This document shows positions 6,678 to 12,313 of a stretch of 12,313 nt of DNA, one piece after another (the first letter of the stretch is position 1; every line of letters begins with the position of its first letter). The notes below the pieces were generated by a model. It ran no database searches, was not told the DNA's origin, and saw nothing but the letters and a program-made list of their open reading frames with translations. The DNA is from an uncultured Collinsella sp. (GTDB lineage: Bacteria > Actinomycetota > Coriobacteriia > Coriobacteriales > Coriobacteriaceae). The translations under genes and the position numbers were made by a program. Location of the stretch: contig CABRFW010000028.1 of the NCBI GenBank assembly GCA_902470265.1, positions 1 to 12,313 on the forward strand, given 5' to 3'.

Positions 6678-8558
6678 CTAGGCAGCCTGAACAGAAGGCT
6701 GGTCCTCGTCGATAAAGAAGCGCTTGTACCACACCAGGAACACGAGCGGCGTATAGATCTTGCGCTGGAAATCGCCCTTGCCCGCAAAGTGCAGATCGAG
6801 CAGGTGCATGAGCTCGTCGGTATCGAAGAACTCGCTTGCCCACGGCGCGGTGAAGTACTCCTTGACATAGTCGTACCACTTTTGCTCGCGCAGCCAGTAG
6901 ACAATCGGCACTGGGAAGCCCACCTTGGGACGGGTGGCCCACTCATCGGGCAGCGACTTGTTGGCAGCGTGGCGGAGTACCTGTTTGTTGCCGTTCTCGT
7001 TGATGCGGTAGCGGTCGGGAATGTGCTCGGCGAACTCCATGACTTTGCGGTCCAGGAAGGGCACGCGCAGCTCCAGCGAGTGCGCCATGCACATCTTGTC
7101 GGCCTTGAGCAGAATGTCGCCCGGGAGCCACATGTTCATGTCCAGGTACTGCTTCTTGACCAGTTCGGGCTGACCCTTCACGCGTGCGTAGATGGGTGCA
7201 GCGAGCTCGAAGGCGCCGTCGCCGGTGTTGTACTCGGGCTTGAGCACGCCGTCGACCTCGCGCTCCGGCCATACCAGAGCCTGTCCCAGGAACGACTTCT
7301 CGGGGATCTCGGCACCCTTGACCAGGAAGTTATGGCCCTTGAAGTACGGCATATGCAGCGCCAGGTTACCGAGCGCGCGACGGATGGGCAGCGGCACCAT
7401 CTTTTTGTACTTGCGGACCGGGACCGTGTCCTCGTAGTAGGCGTAGCCGCCAAAGAGTTCGTCGGCGCCTTCGCCCGAAAGCACGACGGTGACGTCCTTG
7501 CGGGCCATCTCGGCCAAGAACCACAGCGGCACAGAAGACAGGTTGGACTGTGGCTCGTCCATGTGATACTGGATGTCCTCGAGCGCACCGAAGAACTCGT
7601 CGGCGGTAATCATCTTGCGAACGTTCTCGACGCCAAGCTTATCGGAAAGTTCCTTGGCGTAGTTGGTCTCGTTGAAGTTCTTGTAGTCAAAGCCCACCGA
7701 GAAGGTCTTGTCGGGCATGAGGCAAGCGGCGATGTAGCTGGAGTCGACGCCACCGGAGAGGAACGACGCGACCTTGACGTCGGCGATACGATGGGCCTCG
7801 ACACTCTCGTGCACGACCTCGTCCAGCTCATCGACATACTCTTCGAACGGCTTCTCGACGGCAGAGTAATCGCAATCCCAGTAGCGCTCGATGTTCATCT
7901 TGCCGGTCGGGATATCGACGGTAAAGTAGTGCGCCGGCGGCAGCTTGTAGACACCCTCGAAGAAGGTCTCCTCGGTTGCCGAATACTGCAGCGTCATGTA
8001 CGGACGCAGAGCCTTTTTGTTGACCGCCTTGTGGAAGTGCGGGTAGTCCAGGAAGCTCTTGATCTCGGAACCAAAGAGCACGCCCGGAGCGCCGTCGCCC
8101 GCATCGGCCATGGGATAGTAGTAAAGCGGCTTGATGCCGAAGATGTCGCGGGCGCCAAAAAGCTTGTTCTTCTTTTTGTCCCAGATGACGAAGGCGTACA
8201 TACCGCGCAGGCGATCGAGGACGGCCTCGCCCCACTCCTCGTAGCCGTGCAGGAGGCTCTCGGTGTCGGCGCCGCAGTGGAACTTGTAGCCCTTGGCCTC
8301 GAGCTCGGAACGGAGTTCTTGGAAGTTGTAGATCTCGCCGTTGAAGACAATGACGACGCTACCGTCCTCGTTGGCCATGGGTTGGGCGCCAGCCTCGGTC
8401 AGGTCGAGGATCGACAGGCGGCGGAAGCCGAGGGCAACGCGGCCGTCGATAAACTGACCGCCCATGTCGGGACCGCGATGGACGATGCGGTCCATCATCT
8501 TGGTGAGCACCTCGGATTGGTTATCCGTCCCACCGACAAAACCGACAAAACCGCACAT
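6678..8558 (-). CDS. asnB: Asparagine synthetase B, glutamine-hydrolysing
   Basis: Cytoplasmic enzyme that makes asparagine from aspartate, ATP and glutamine-derived ammonia. The 626 residues hold two domains. The N-terminal class II glutaminase begins MCGFVGF, with Cys2 as nucleophile after Met removal, and has RGPD at 28-31 and NGEIYN at 73-78. The C-terminal ATP-pyrophosphatase domain has the PP-loop SGGVDSS at 268-274 and SGEGADELFGGY at 361-372. The length matches the AsnB family and no active-site residue appears missing. The start ATG 8558 is preceded by AGGGGA with a 6-base gap, and Cys2 fixes the N-terminus. It is a single-gene unit: the tRNA-Val gene upstream is divergent and a strong terminator follows. 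A related enzyme modifying diaminopimelate or other amide acceptors is a less likely alternative, because the domain organisation is that of standard AsnB. Confidence 0.95.
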   Translation of the reverse strand: MCGFVGFVGGTDNQSEVLTKMMDRIVHRGPDMGGQFIDGRVALGFRRLSILDLTEAGAQPMANEDGSVVIVFNGEIYNFQELRSELEAKGYKFHCGADTESLLHGYEEWGEAVLDRLRGMYAFVIWDKKKNKLFGARDIFGIKPLYYYPMADAGDGAPGVLFGSEIKSFLDYPHFHKAVNKKALRPYMTLQYSATEETFFEGVYKLPPAHYFTVDIPTGKMNIERYWDCDYSAVEKPFEEYVDELDEVVHESVEAHRIADVKVASFLSGGVDSSYIAACLMPDKTFSVGFDYKNFNETNYAKELSDKLGVENVRKMITADEFFGALEDIQYHMDEPQSNLSSVPLWFLAEMARKDVTVVLSGEGADELFGGYAYYEDTVPVRKYKKMVPLPIRRALGNLALHMPYFKGHNFLVKGAEIPEKSFLGQALVWPEREVDGVLKPEYNTGDGAFELAAPIYARVKGQPELVKKQYLDMNMWLPGDILLKADKMCMAHSLELRVPFLDRKVMEFAEHIPDRYRINENGNKQVLRHAANKSLPDEWATRPKVGFPVPIVYWLREQKWYDYVKEYFTAPWASEFFDTDELMHLLDLHFAGKGDFQRKIYTPLVFLVWYKRFFIDEDQPSVQAA

Positions 8559-8609
8559 ATACTATCCCCTCTGCTGTTGCTGGGCATCAAATCGAATCAG
8601 TAGCTTTTG

Positions 8610-8615
8610 AGTATA
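8610..8615 (-). promoter_or_regulatory. Candidate -10 box of asnB
   Basis: TATACT on the minus strand is 51 bases upstream of the asnB start. No recognisable -35 box is seen at 16-18 bases. Just upstream, between 8635 and 8672, nested inverted repeats (GCGGA with TCCGC; TTCAG with CTGAA) could be an operator. Support is weak. Confidence 0.25.
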
Positions 8616-8726
8616 CCCGAGGGCGTAAAGAGGGGCGGAATGTTCAGGCAATCTCAACTGAATCAGCTCCGCTGTGACACGCACCGGTTACCTTTAATGG
8701 ATATGAGGTGAATGGGGCGATTGTTT

Positions 8727-8735
8727 TGCTATACT
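8727..8735 (+). promoter_or_regulatory. Extended -10 promoter of tRNA-Val
   Basis: TGC followed by TATACT forms an extended -10 element (TGnTATAnT pattern). Transcription would start around 8742, a few bases before the mature tRNA at 8746. The -35 region is poor, which extended -10 promoters tolerate. Confidence 0.5.
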
Positions 8736-8745
8736 CTCTCCGCAC

Positions 8746-8821
8746 GGGCGATTGGCGCAACGGTTAGCGCAGGTGCTTTACACGCACAAGGCTGGGGGTT
8801 CGAATCCCTCATCGCCCACCA
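8746..8821 (+). tRNA. tRNA-Val (anticodon UAC)
   Basis: A 76-base cloverleaf can be folded by hand. The acceptor stem is GGGCGAT (8746-8752) with ATCGCCC (8811-8817). The D stem is GCGC/GCGC, and the anticodon stem-loop is GGTGC-TTTACAC-GCACA with anticodon TAC at 8779-8781, which reads valine GUA codons and by wobble others. The T stem is GGGGG/CCCTC with loop TTCGAAT; the discriminator is A and the CCA is encoded (8819-8821). The outermost anticodon-stem pair is a G-A mismatch (8772 with 8788); the other four pairs are standard. A promoter lies just upstream and a terminator just downstream. It is divergent from asnB and forms the border to the mobile-element region. Confidence 0.95.
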
Positions 8822-8830
8822 TTGAATTGG

Positions 8831-8858
8831 AAACGGTCCTCGAAAGGGGACCGTTTTT
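8831..8858 (+). terminator. Intrinsic terminator of tRNA-Val
   Basis: AAACGGTCC (8831-8839) pairs with GGACCGTTT (8848-8856) around an 8-base loop, followed by more Ts to 8858. It lies 9 bases after the encoded CCA, as expected for the end of a single tRNA transcript. Confidence 0.88.
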
Positions 8859-9012
8859 GTTTGGGCCCATTTCATGGGATTCGAACCCGCAAGGGTGCGG
8901 AGCTGAGGAAACGCGAAGCGTTTTCCAGCGCAGCACGCGAGGAGCGAAGCGACGAAGCGGATGCGGGCGGCGGAGCCGCACGCGGACATCCCTCATCGCC
9001 CACCACTGATTT

Positions 9013-9046
9013 GATAGGCCTCCAGCGATGGAGGCCTATCCTTTTT
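9013..9046 (+). terminator. Second intrinsic terminator, after the tRNA 3'-end copy
   Basis: A perfect 12-bp stem, GATAGGCCTCCA with its complement (9013-9024 and 9029-9040), has a GCGA loop and is followed by C and five Ts. It occupies the same position relative to the 3'-end copy at 8988-9005 as the first terminator does relative to the real tRNA, though its sequence differs. It may once have terminated this or another tRNA gene before an insertion displaced it. Confidence 0.85.
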
Positions 9047-9075
9047 CATGCCCAGCGCATGGGATTCGAACCCGC

Positions 9076-9300
9076 CAGCACGTCTGTCACAAAGGCCGTG
9101 GTCAAAAAATGGCAAAAATGAGTACTGCTACTTTGTTTGCAACATATAAAAAGACAGTATTTGCTTAAGTTACGCAACATATGTCCATTATAAGGACTAA
9201 CAGTTAGATCAAAATCGTGTATTCATCGCCATTTCGACGGTAGCGCACAGAGATGTGGTGTAAGAGGCGGGGCATGCCCCGCCTCCGCCCTTTCTTGAAA
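9076..9300. other. Non-coding, AT-rich stretch between the tRNA repeat tract and the IS256 fragment
   Basis: No convincing gene is present. The part from about 9105 to 9235 is much richer in A and T than its surroundings. It contains a nonamer GCAACATAT twice (9139-9147 and 9174-9182) and a CTAAC-A-GTTAG palindrome (9197-9207). Towards the IS256 fragment are a perfect 22-bp GC-rich palindrome (9264-9285) and a CCCTTTC/GAAAGGG hairpin (9288-9303). The minus strand encodes a short tail (about 9204-9260) ending DEYTILI, which could be the remnant of a gene end but cannot be identified. Confidence 0.5.
9264..9285. repeat. 22-bp perfect palindrome next to the IS256 end
   Basis: The sequence is symmetric around GCATGC, with GAGGCGGG-type arms of 11 bases and no loop. 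A second small hairpin, CCCTTTC-TT-GAAAGGG, follows at 9288-9303. Such structures near an insertion-sequence end may block outside transcription or be a target feature; there is no T-run to make it a standard terminator. Confidence 0.6.
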
Positions 9301-9303
9301 GGG

Positions 9304-10002
9304 AGGGGACACCGCCTAGAATTCGTCGTTGGAGTAATGAAGGTGACGAATGGAAGGAAAGGCGATGCCCCAAGAAGAGAGTGTACTGCGCCTCGGTCGC
9401 GACGAGGCCCTCGAGGCGGCGAGGCTTTGGCAGGAGTGCGGCGACGCGCGCGAGTTCGCGTGCAGGGTGCTGGGCGGCGTGATGAACGCACTGATGGACT
9501 CCGAGGCCCAGCAGATGTGCGGCGCGAGCCGCAACGAGCGCAGCGACGGCAGGGAGAACAGCCGCAACGGCTACCGCCCCAGGTCGCTCAAGACCGCCGT
9601 GGGCGACGTGGAGCTCGAGATACCCAAGCTCAGGCACGGCACCTACTACCCCGAGGGCATGCTCGCGCGATGGTCGCGCGTCGACACCTCGGTGGCCGCC
9701 ATCGTGCAGGAGATGTACGTGTGCGGCGTGTCCACCCGCAAGGTCGAGCGCGTGGCGTCCAAGCTGGGCATATCCTCGCTGTCGAGCTCGGAGGTCTCGA
9801 GCCTCTGCTCCGACCTCGACGCCGAGGTGGCGGAGTTCCGCCGCCGCGACCTCTCGGGCACGCCGTGCTGCTACCTGTGGCTCGACGCCACCTACATGAG
9901 CTGCAGGGTCGGCTCGTCGGTCGTCTCGCAGGGCGTCGTGACCGCGATCGGGCTGGGCGCCGACGGGCGCAAGCACTTCCTGGGCTGCGACGCGGTCGAC
10001 AC
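9304..10002 (+). mobile_element. IS256-family element, left part only
   Basis: The element carries a Mutator-type transposase gene interrupted at 10002. The left end is probably near AGGGGACACCGCCTAG at about 9304, because ends containing GGGGACAC are common in this family; the right end is absent, so the boundary cannot be proved by an inverted-repeat match. No target duplication can be checked. The right portion was lost or moved when the IS21-family element and a different IstA fragment came to lie next to it. Confidence 0.6.
9350..10002 (+). pseudogene. IS256/Mutator-family transposase, truncated by an IS21-family insertion
   Basis: The reading frame gives 217 residues of a Mutator-type transposase: an N-terminal DNA-binding half containing SRNGYRPRSLKTAVGDVELEIP at about 71-92, then GTYYPEGML, EMYVCGVSTRKVERVASKLGISSLSSSEVS at 121-150, and the first catalytic-core strand CYLWLDATYM with Asp179. 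It stops inside HFLGCDAVDT, around the second acidic position, where the IS21-type TGTTAGCG end begins. The C-terminal half with the final catalytic glutamate is missing; the family is usually around 400 residues. The open frame continues into insertion DNA to 10114, adding unrelated residues. ATG 9350 has AAGGTG upstream; ATG 9365 is an equally possible start. The fragment should be inactive. Confidence 0.88.
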
Positions 10003-10100
10003 TGTTAGCGTCAATCTATTTTTCACCAGTTTCGCCAAACAGGCGCGCCGTTCGCGCAAAGGCGGTTTCACCGGTTGCGCTAACGTATTTTCACCGATTC
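10003..10100. repeat. IS21 left end with internal transposase-binding-like repeats
   Basis: After the terminal TGTTAGCG, the words TTTTTCACCAGTTTCGCC, GGTTTCACCGGTTGCGCTAACG and TATTTTCACCGATTCCGG recur. Read from the other strand they match the right-end unit CGTTAGCGC...GGTGAAA. Multiple short repeats at both ends are the known binding sites of IS21-type transposases. Confidence 0.65.
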
Positions 10101-10103
10101 CGG

Positions 10104-10877
10104 TCACGGCTTGACGGGCCCGTCCCTCGGCAGGTCCTTCAGCCTGTAGGACCTGCCGGTTATCTTGACCAGGTGGCAGTGGTGGCACACCCTGTCCGCG
10201 ATCGCGCTCGCCGCCACGTCGTCCCCGAACACCCTGCCCCAGCCGCTGATCCCCACGTTGGTGGTGATGATCGTCGAGCGCCGCTCGTAGCGCGTCGATA
10301 TCAGCTGGAACAGCAGGTCCGCGCCCGCGCTGCCGACGTCGAGGTAGCCGAGCTCGTCGATGATCAGCAGCCTCGAGTGGGCGTAGTACTTGAGCCTCTT
10401 CTTGAGGATGCCGCGCGACGAGGCGTCCTCCAGGTCCTCGACGAGCCGGGCGCAGTCCACGAACCTGACCTCGCGCCCCGCCCTGACCGCCTCGATGCCC
10501 AGCGCGACGGCGAGGTGCGTCTTGCCCACGCCGGGGCTCCCCACGAACAGGACGTTCTCGGCCCGCTCCACGAACCTGAGGGTCGCGAGCTCCTCGATCT
10601 CGGCGCGCGGGACCGACGGCTGGAAGTCCCAGTCGAAGTCCGCCAGCCCCTTGACGTAGGGGAACCCCGACGATCGTATGCGCTGGTTGGTGATTCTGAC
10701 CTCCCGGGCGGCGACCTCGACGCGCGTCATCTCCTCGAGGGCGGAGGCGAAGCCCCGCTCGCCCGCGGCGACCATCCTCACGTAGTCGGGCAGGGACGCC
10801 GCCATCTCGTGCAGCCCGAGCGCGGAGAGGTTCGCCTGCGCCCTGATCGAGGGGCTGCCCTCCGCGACGGCGCCCAT
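10104..10877 (-). CDS. istB: IS21-family helper ATPase IstB
   Basis: AAA+ ATPase of IS21-type transposition, related to DnaC, that works with the IstA transposase in target selection and strand transfer. The 257 residues have a helical N-terminal region with the IstB core feature LGLHEMAASLPDYV, the Walker A motif GSPGVGKTH at 113-121, the Walker B motif LLIIDELGYL at 170-179, LLFQLISTRYERRSTIITTN after it, and a C-terminal DRVCHHCHLVKITGRSYRL. The start is ATG 10877, overlapping the istA stop by one base in TGATG, with GGAGGGG (10888-10882) as ribosome site. A longer open frame reaches back to 11819 in the same frame, but its extra part is only the shadow of istA and is rejected. The gene appears complete and functional. 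Confidence 0.95.
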   Translation of the reverse strand: MGAVAEGSPSIRAQANLSALGLHEMAASLPDYVRMVAAGERGFASALEEMTRVEVAAREVRITNQRIRSSGFPYVKGLADFDWDFQPSVPRAEIEELATLRFVERAENVLFVGSPGVGKTHLAVALGIEAVRAGREVRFVDCARLVEDLEDASSRGILKKRLKYYAHSRLLIIDELGYLDVGSAGADLLFQLISTRYERRSTIITTNVGISGWGRVFGDDVAASAIADRVCHHCHLVKITGRSYRLKDLPRDGPVKP

Positions 10878-12109
10878 CACGCCCCTCCGAGCGAGTCGAG
10901 CAGCGCGAGGTTGGCGCGCGCGGCCTCGGCGATGTCCGCGTCGGCCAGGCCCCGCTTCCCCTCGAGGGCCTGCTCGTAGTGGTCGGGGTCGTAGTTGATG
11001 GGCCTCGACGGCCCGGACGCGGCGTCGTGGACGGCGACCTCCTCGCCGGCCATCCTCACCACGACCTGGCCGCCGGGCATCGCTATGACGCTCACGCGCC
11101 GGCCGATGCAGCGCCTGGGCACGGACCACTCCCTGCCGGCGGCCCTGACGAGCATGGTCGGCGGGACGGTCTGGACGCTCACGTCGCCCACCATCGACTC
11201 GAGGAGCCGGAGGTTCCCGATGGGCCGCAGGCTCTCCTTCTCCCGCATGAACAGCGCGTCGGGCGGCAGGCCGGTGGTGCGGTTCGGCTCCGAGTTGGCC
11301 TGGGCCTCGACCCGGGCCACCGCCTCGGCGAGGCCGCTCCACCCGGTGAACTCGCCGCCGTAGGCGAGCAGGCGGTTCAGGAAGCGGTTGGCCGACTCGT
11401 CCTTGCCCTTGGTCTGCGGCGAGCGCGGCGCGCAGAGCCTGAGCTCGAAGCCGGCCTCCCGCGCGAATCGCCACGCCCTCTCCTGCCTGGTCCTCCTGCG
11501 GCCCGAGACGGTCACCAGGCACGACATGTTGTCCGTGATGCACTCCTCCGGGACGCCGCCGAGGCGGGTGAAGGTGGCGAGCAGGCAGGACAGCAGGTCG
11601 TCGAGCGTGCGGCTCCTGACCGGTATGAAGCGGTGCTTCCGGGAGTAGCCGAGCGTCGCGGTGAACACGCTGAACTCGAAGAGCTCGCCCTCCGAGTCGA
11701 CGAGCCTCATGCCCTCCTTCCAGTCGAACTGCAGCTGCCTTCCCGGGGGCGTCTCGAACCGCGGGTGCGGCTCGCGGCCGCCCGCGCCCCCGAAGGGCAC
11801 GTCGCGCGCCCGGCACCACGCGGTGAAGGCGCCGTACCCGGGCAGCCCCTCCCCGCGGCCCTCGCGCAGGAACGCGTAGACGGCCATCTTGGTCATCCCG
11901 GGCAGCTGGGCCTTCGCGCGGATCTCCTCCTCGAGCGGGTCGAAGGCGCTGCCCCTCGCGGACCTCCCGTCGGCGGCGGACTCGCCCTCCCGCCAGTACT
12001 TGGCGACCGTGTGCCGGTCCATGCCGTGCCTCCTCGCGATCTCGCTGAAGTTCGGCTTCGCGCCGGACCCCCTGTAGACGTTCAGCTCTCCCATTACGTT
12101 TCGCTCCAT
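10877..12109 (-). CDS. istA: IS21-family transposase IstA
   Basis: DDE transposase of 410 residues. A helix-turn-helix occurs near the N-terminus (FSEIARRHGMDRHTVAKYW, about 21-39). The RNase H-like core follows, with LQFDWKEG (Asp129), PEECITDNMSCLV (Asp193) and PQTKGKDESANRF (Glu238) as the likely catalytic triad. Downstream come a C-terminal beta-rich region with REWSVP and RRVSVIAMPGGQVVV, then a helical tail. ATG 12109 is preceded by GGAGGAG with a 6-base gap. The end overlaps istB by one base, giving coupled translation. Base composition is markedly more GC-rich than the housekeeping genes to the left, consistent with a foreign or mobile origin. The usual KGKVE near the glutamate reads KGKDE here, still with the glutamate present. 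Confidence 0.94.
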   Translation of the reverse strand: MERNVMGELNVYRGSGAKPNFSEIARRHGMDRHTVAKYWREGESAADGRSARGSAFDPLEEEIRAKAQLPGMTKMAVYAFLREGRGEGLPGYGAFTAWCRARDVPFGGAGGREPHPRFETPPGRQLQFDWKEGMRLVDSEGELFEFSVFTATLGYSRKHRFIPVRSRTLDDLLSCLLATFTRLGGVPEECITDNMSCLVTVSGRRRTRQERAWRFAREAGFELRLCAPRSPQTKGKDESANRFLNRLLAYGGEFTGWSGLAEAVARVEAQANSEPNRTTGLPPDALFMREKESLRPIGNLRLLESMVGDVSVQTVPPTMLVRAAGREWSVPRRCIGRRVSVIAMPGGQVVVRMAGEEVAVHDAASGPSRPINYDPDHYEQALEGKRGLADADIAEAARANLALLDSLGGA

Positions 12110-12152
12110 ATCCCGCTCCTCCCGGGTCGGATACCCGATCGGAGCATAGTTC

Positions 12153-12258
12153 CGTTAGCGCAGTTGGTGAAAGTACGTTAGCGGGGTCGGCGAAAGCGCG
12201 TTAGCGCATTCGGCGAGATGCGTTTGCGAAAGTGGTTAATTTTAGATTAGCGCTAACA
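12153..12258. repeat. IS21 right end with four tandem 22-23 bp repeats
   Basis: Units start at 12153, 12176, 12199 and 12221 (steps of 23, 23 and 22 bases). Each begins CGTTAGCG (CGTTTGCG in the last) and the first three continue with GGTGAAAG/GGCGAAAG/GGCGAGAT. They precede the terminal inverted repeat ending at 12258. They lie upstream of istA and so may also carry its promoter. This matches the known multiple transposase-binding repeats in IS21-family ends. Confidence 0.7.
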
Positions 12259-12313
12259 ACCACGCTCTTCATGTTGTCGGTGAGCACGGTCGCGGGCACG
12301 CCCAGCGCCGAGA
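12259..12313 (-). pseudogene. Fragment of a second, different IstA-type transposase (runs off right edge)
   Basis: Seventeen residues on the minus strand read SALGVPATVLTDNMKSV. They match the region around the second catalytic aspartate of IS21-type transposases; the same place in the neighbouring complete IstA reads LGGVPEECITDNMSCLV. The frame is cut at 12259 by the right end of the IS21 element, shortly after that aspartate. The sequence differs from the complete copy, so it belongs to another element. The identification rests on a short peptide. Confidence 0.6.

Larger units (their letters stand above)
8804..9075 (+). repeat. Degenerate tandem of tRNA-Val 3' end plus inverted T-arm sequence (possible attachment-site scars)
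   Basis: ATCCCTCATCGCCCACCA, the last 18 bases of tRNA-Val (8804-8821), recurs exactly at 8988-9005. Each copy is followed by a different hairpin terminator and then by GCCCA, a few variable bases, and the identical CATGGGATTCGAACCCGC (8873-8890 and 9058-9075). The spacing is 184 and 185 bases. GGGATTCGAACCC in the second element is the exact reverse complement of the tRNA T-arm GGGTTCGAATCCC (8796-8808). Between the units, 8891-8987 is GC-rich with repeated GAAGCG words. Repeated tRNA 3' ends are the usual footprint of site-specific integration at tRNA genes, but no integrase is in the window. Confidence 0.7.
10003..12258 (-). mobile_element. Complete IS21-family insertion sequence
   Basis: A 2256-base element with istA and istB on the minus strand. 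Its ends match as inverted repeats: the left begins TGTTAGCGTCAATCTA, and the right, read inward from 12258, begins TGTTAGCGCTAATCTA (14 of 16 identical), with the TG...CA termini typical of the family. Further 22-23 bp repeats line the right end, with partial matches at the left. IS21 elements usually make 4-8 bp target duplications, but the flanks (GACAC at left, ACCAC at right) are not identical. The left flank is an IS256 transposase and the right flank a different IstA, so the element has probably been involved in a rearrangement after insertion. Confidence 0.9.

Noticed and set aside
6618..8603. 661-codon open frame on the plus strand opposite asnB
   Set aside because: It mirrors asnB codon for codon, has leucine/valine-rich low-complexity content and no known motif, while asnB is complete on the other strand.
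8930..9005. A second complete tRNA gene ending at 9005
   Set aside because: Only the 3' 18 bases are present; no matching 5' acceptor arm, D arm or anticodon arm could be found upstream.
8822..9121. Plus-strand open frame across the tRNA repeat tract
   Set aside because: It reads through terminators and tRNA-derived repeats and has no ribosome site; it is a typical false gene next to tRNA sequences.
9188..9193. Perfect TATAAT on the minus strand as a promoter
   Set aside because: It has no good -35 box, lies in AT-rich DNA where such words arise by chance, and no minus-strand gene follows before asnB.
10878..11819. N-terminal extension of istB in the same open frame
   Set aside because: This stretch is the alternative frame of istA and is Arg/Ala/Pro-rich; the ATG at 10877 has a ribosome site and gives the normal IstB length.
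12153..12243. CRISPR-like array of 22-23 bp units
   Set aside because: The units are contiguous, diverged, without spacers of constant length, and sit at an IS21 end where binding repeats are expected.

Overview
The window looks like a chromosomal segment of a high-GC gut actinobacterium of the class Coriobacteriia, probably Collinsella or a close relative. This is inferred from overall composition, the veg-ispE pairing, and a MurE-type ligase without the diaminopimelate motif; no phylogenetic marker was compared. Positions 1-8558 are dense housekeeping genes, all on the minus strand. From 8746 rightwards the window becomes accessory DNA: a tRNA gene, degenerate copies of its 3' end, and three insertion-sequence remnants or elements.

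In the direction of transcription (right to left) the housekeeping part reads: asnB (asparagine synthetase) with its own terminator; a MurE-type peptidoglycan ligase, a HAD-family hydrolase, murI (glutamate racemase) and rph (RNase PH), probably one transcript ending in a hairpin at the rph stop; rdgB and dtd, almost touching, ending in a strong hairpin and then a T-tract terminator; and veg followed after 2 bases by ispE, which runs off the left edge. The themes are cell-wall precursor synthesis (D-Glu supply and addition of the third stem residue), quality control (dITP/XTP removal, D-aminoacyl-tRNA removal), 3' RNA processing and isoprenoid precursor synthesis.

A tRNA-Val(UAC) gene at 8746-8821, on the plus strand, marks the change from core to accessory DNA. 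The last 18 bases of the tRNA are repeated exactly 184 bases downstream, and each copy is followed by its own hairpin terminator and by an 18-base sequence holding an inverted copy of the tRNA T-arm. This looks like a degenerate tandem of tRNA-derived attachment sites or integration scars.

Beyond it lies an IS256/Mutator-type transposase gene cut off at 10002 by the left end of a complete IS21-family element (10003-12258; istA and istB overlapping by 1 base; matching TGTTAGCG termini; 22-23 bp repeats inside the right end and partial matches inside the left). On its right side the flank is not the rest of the IS256 gene but a fragment of a different IstA gene, and no target duplication is visible. 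The junction therefore appears to be a rearranged pile-up of insertion sequences. No previously undescribed enzymatic or defence system is evident; the most unusual structure is the tRNA-Val 3'-end repeat tract.
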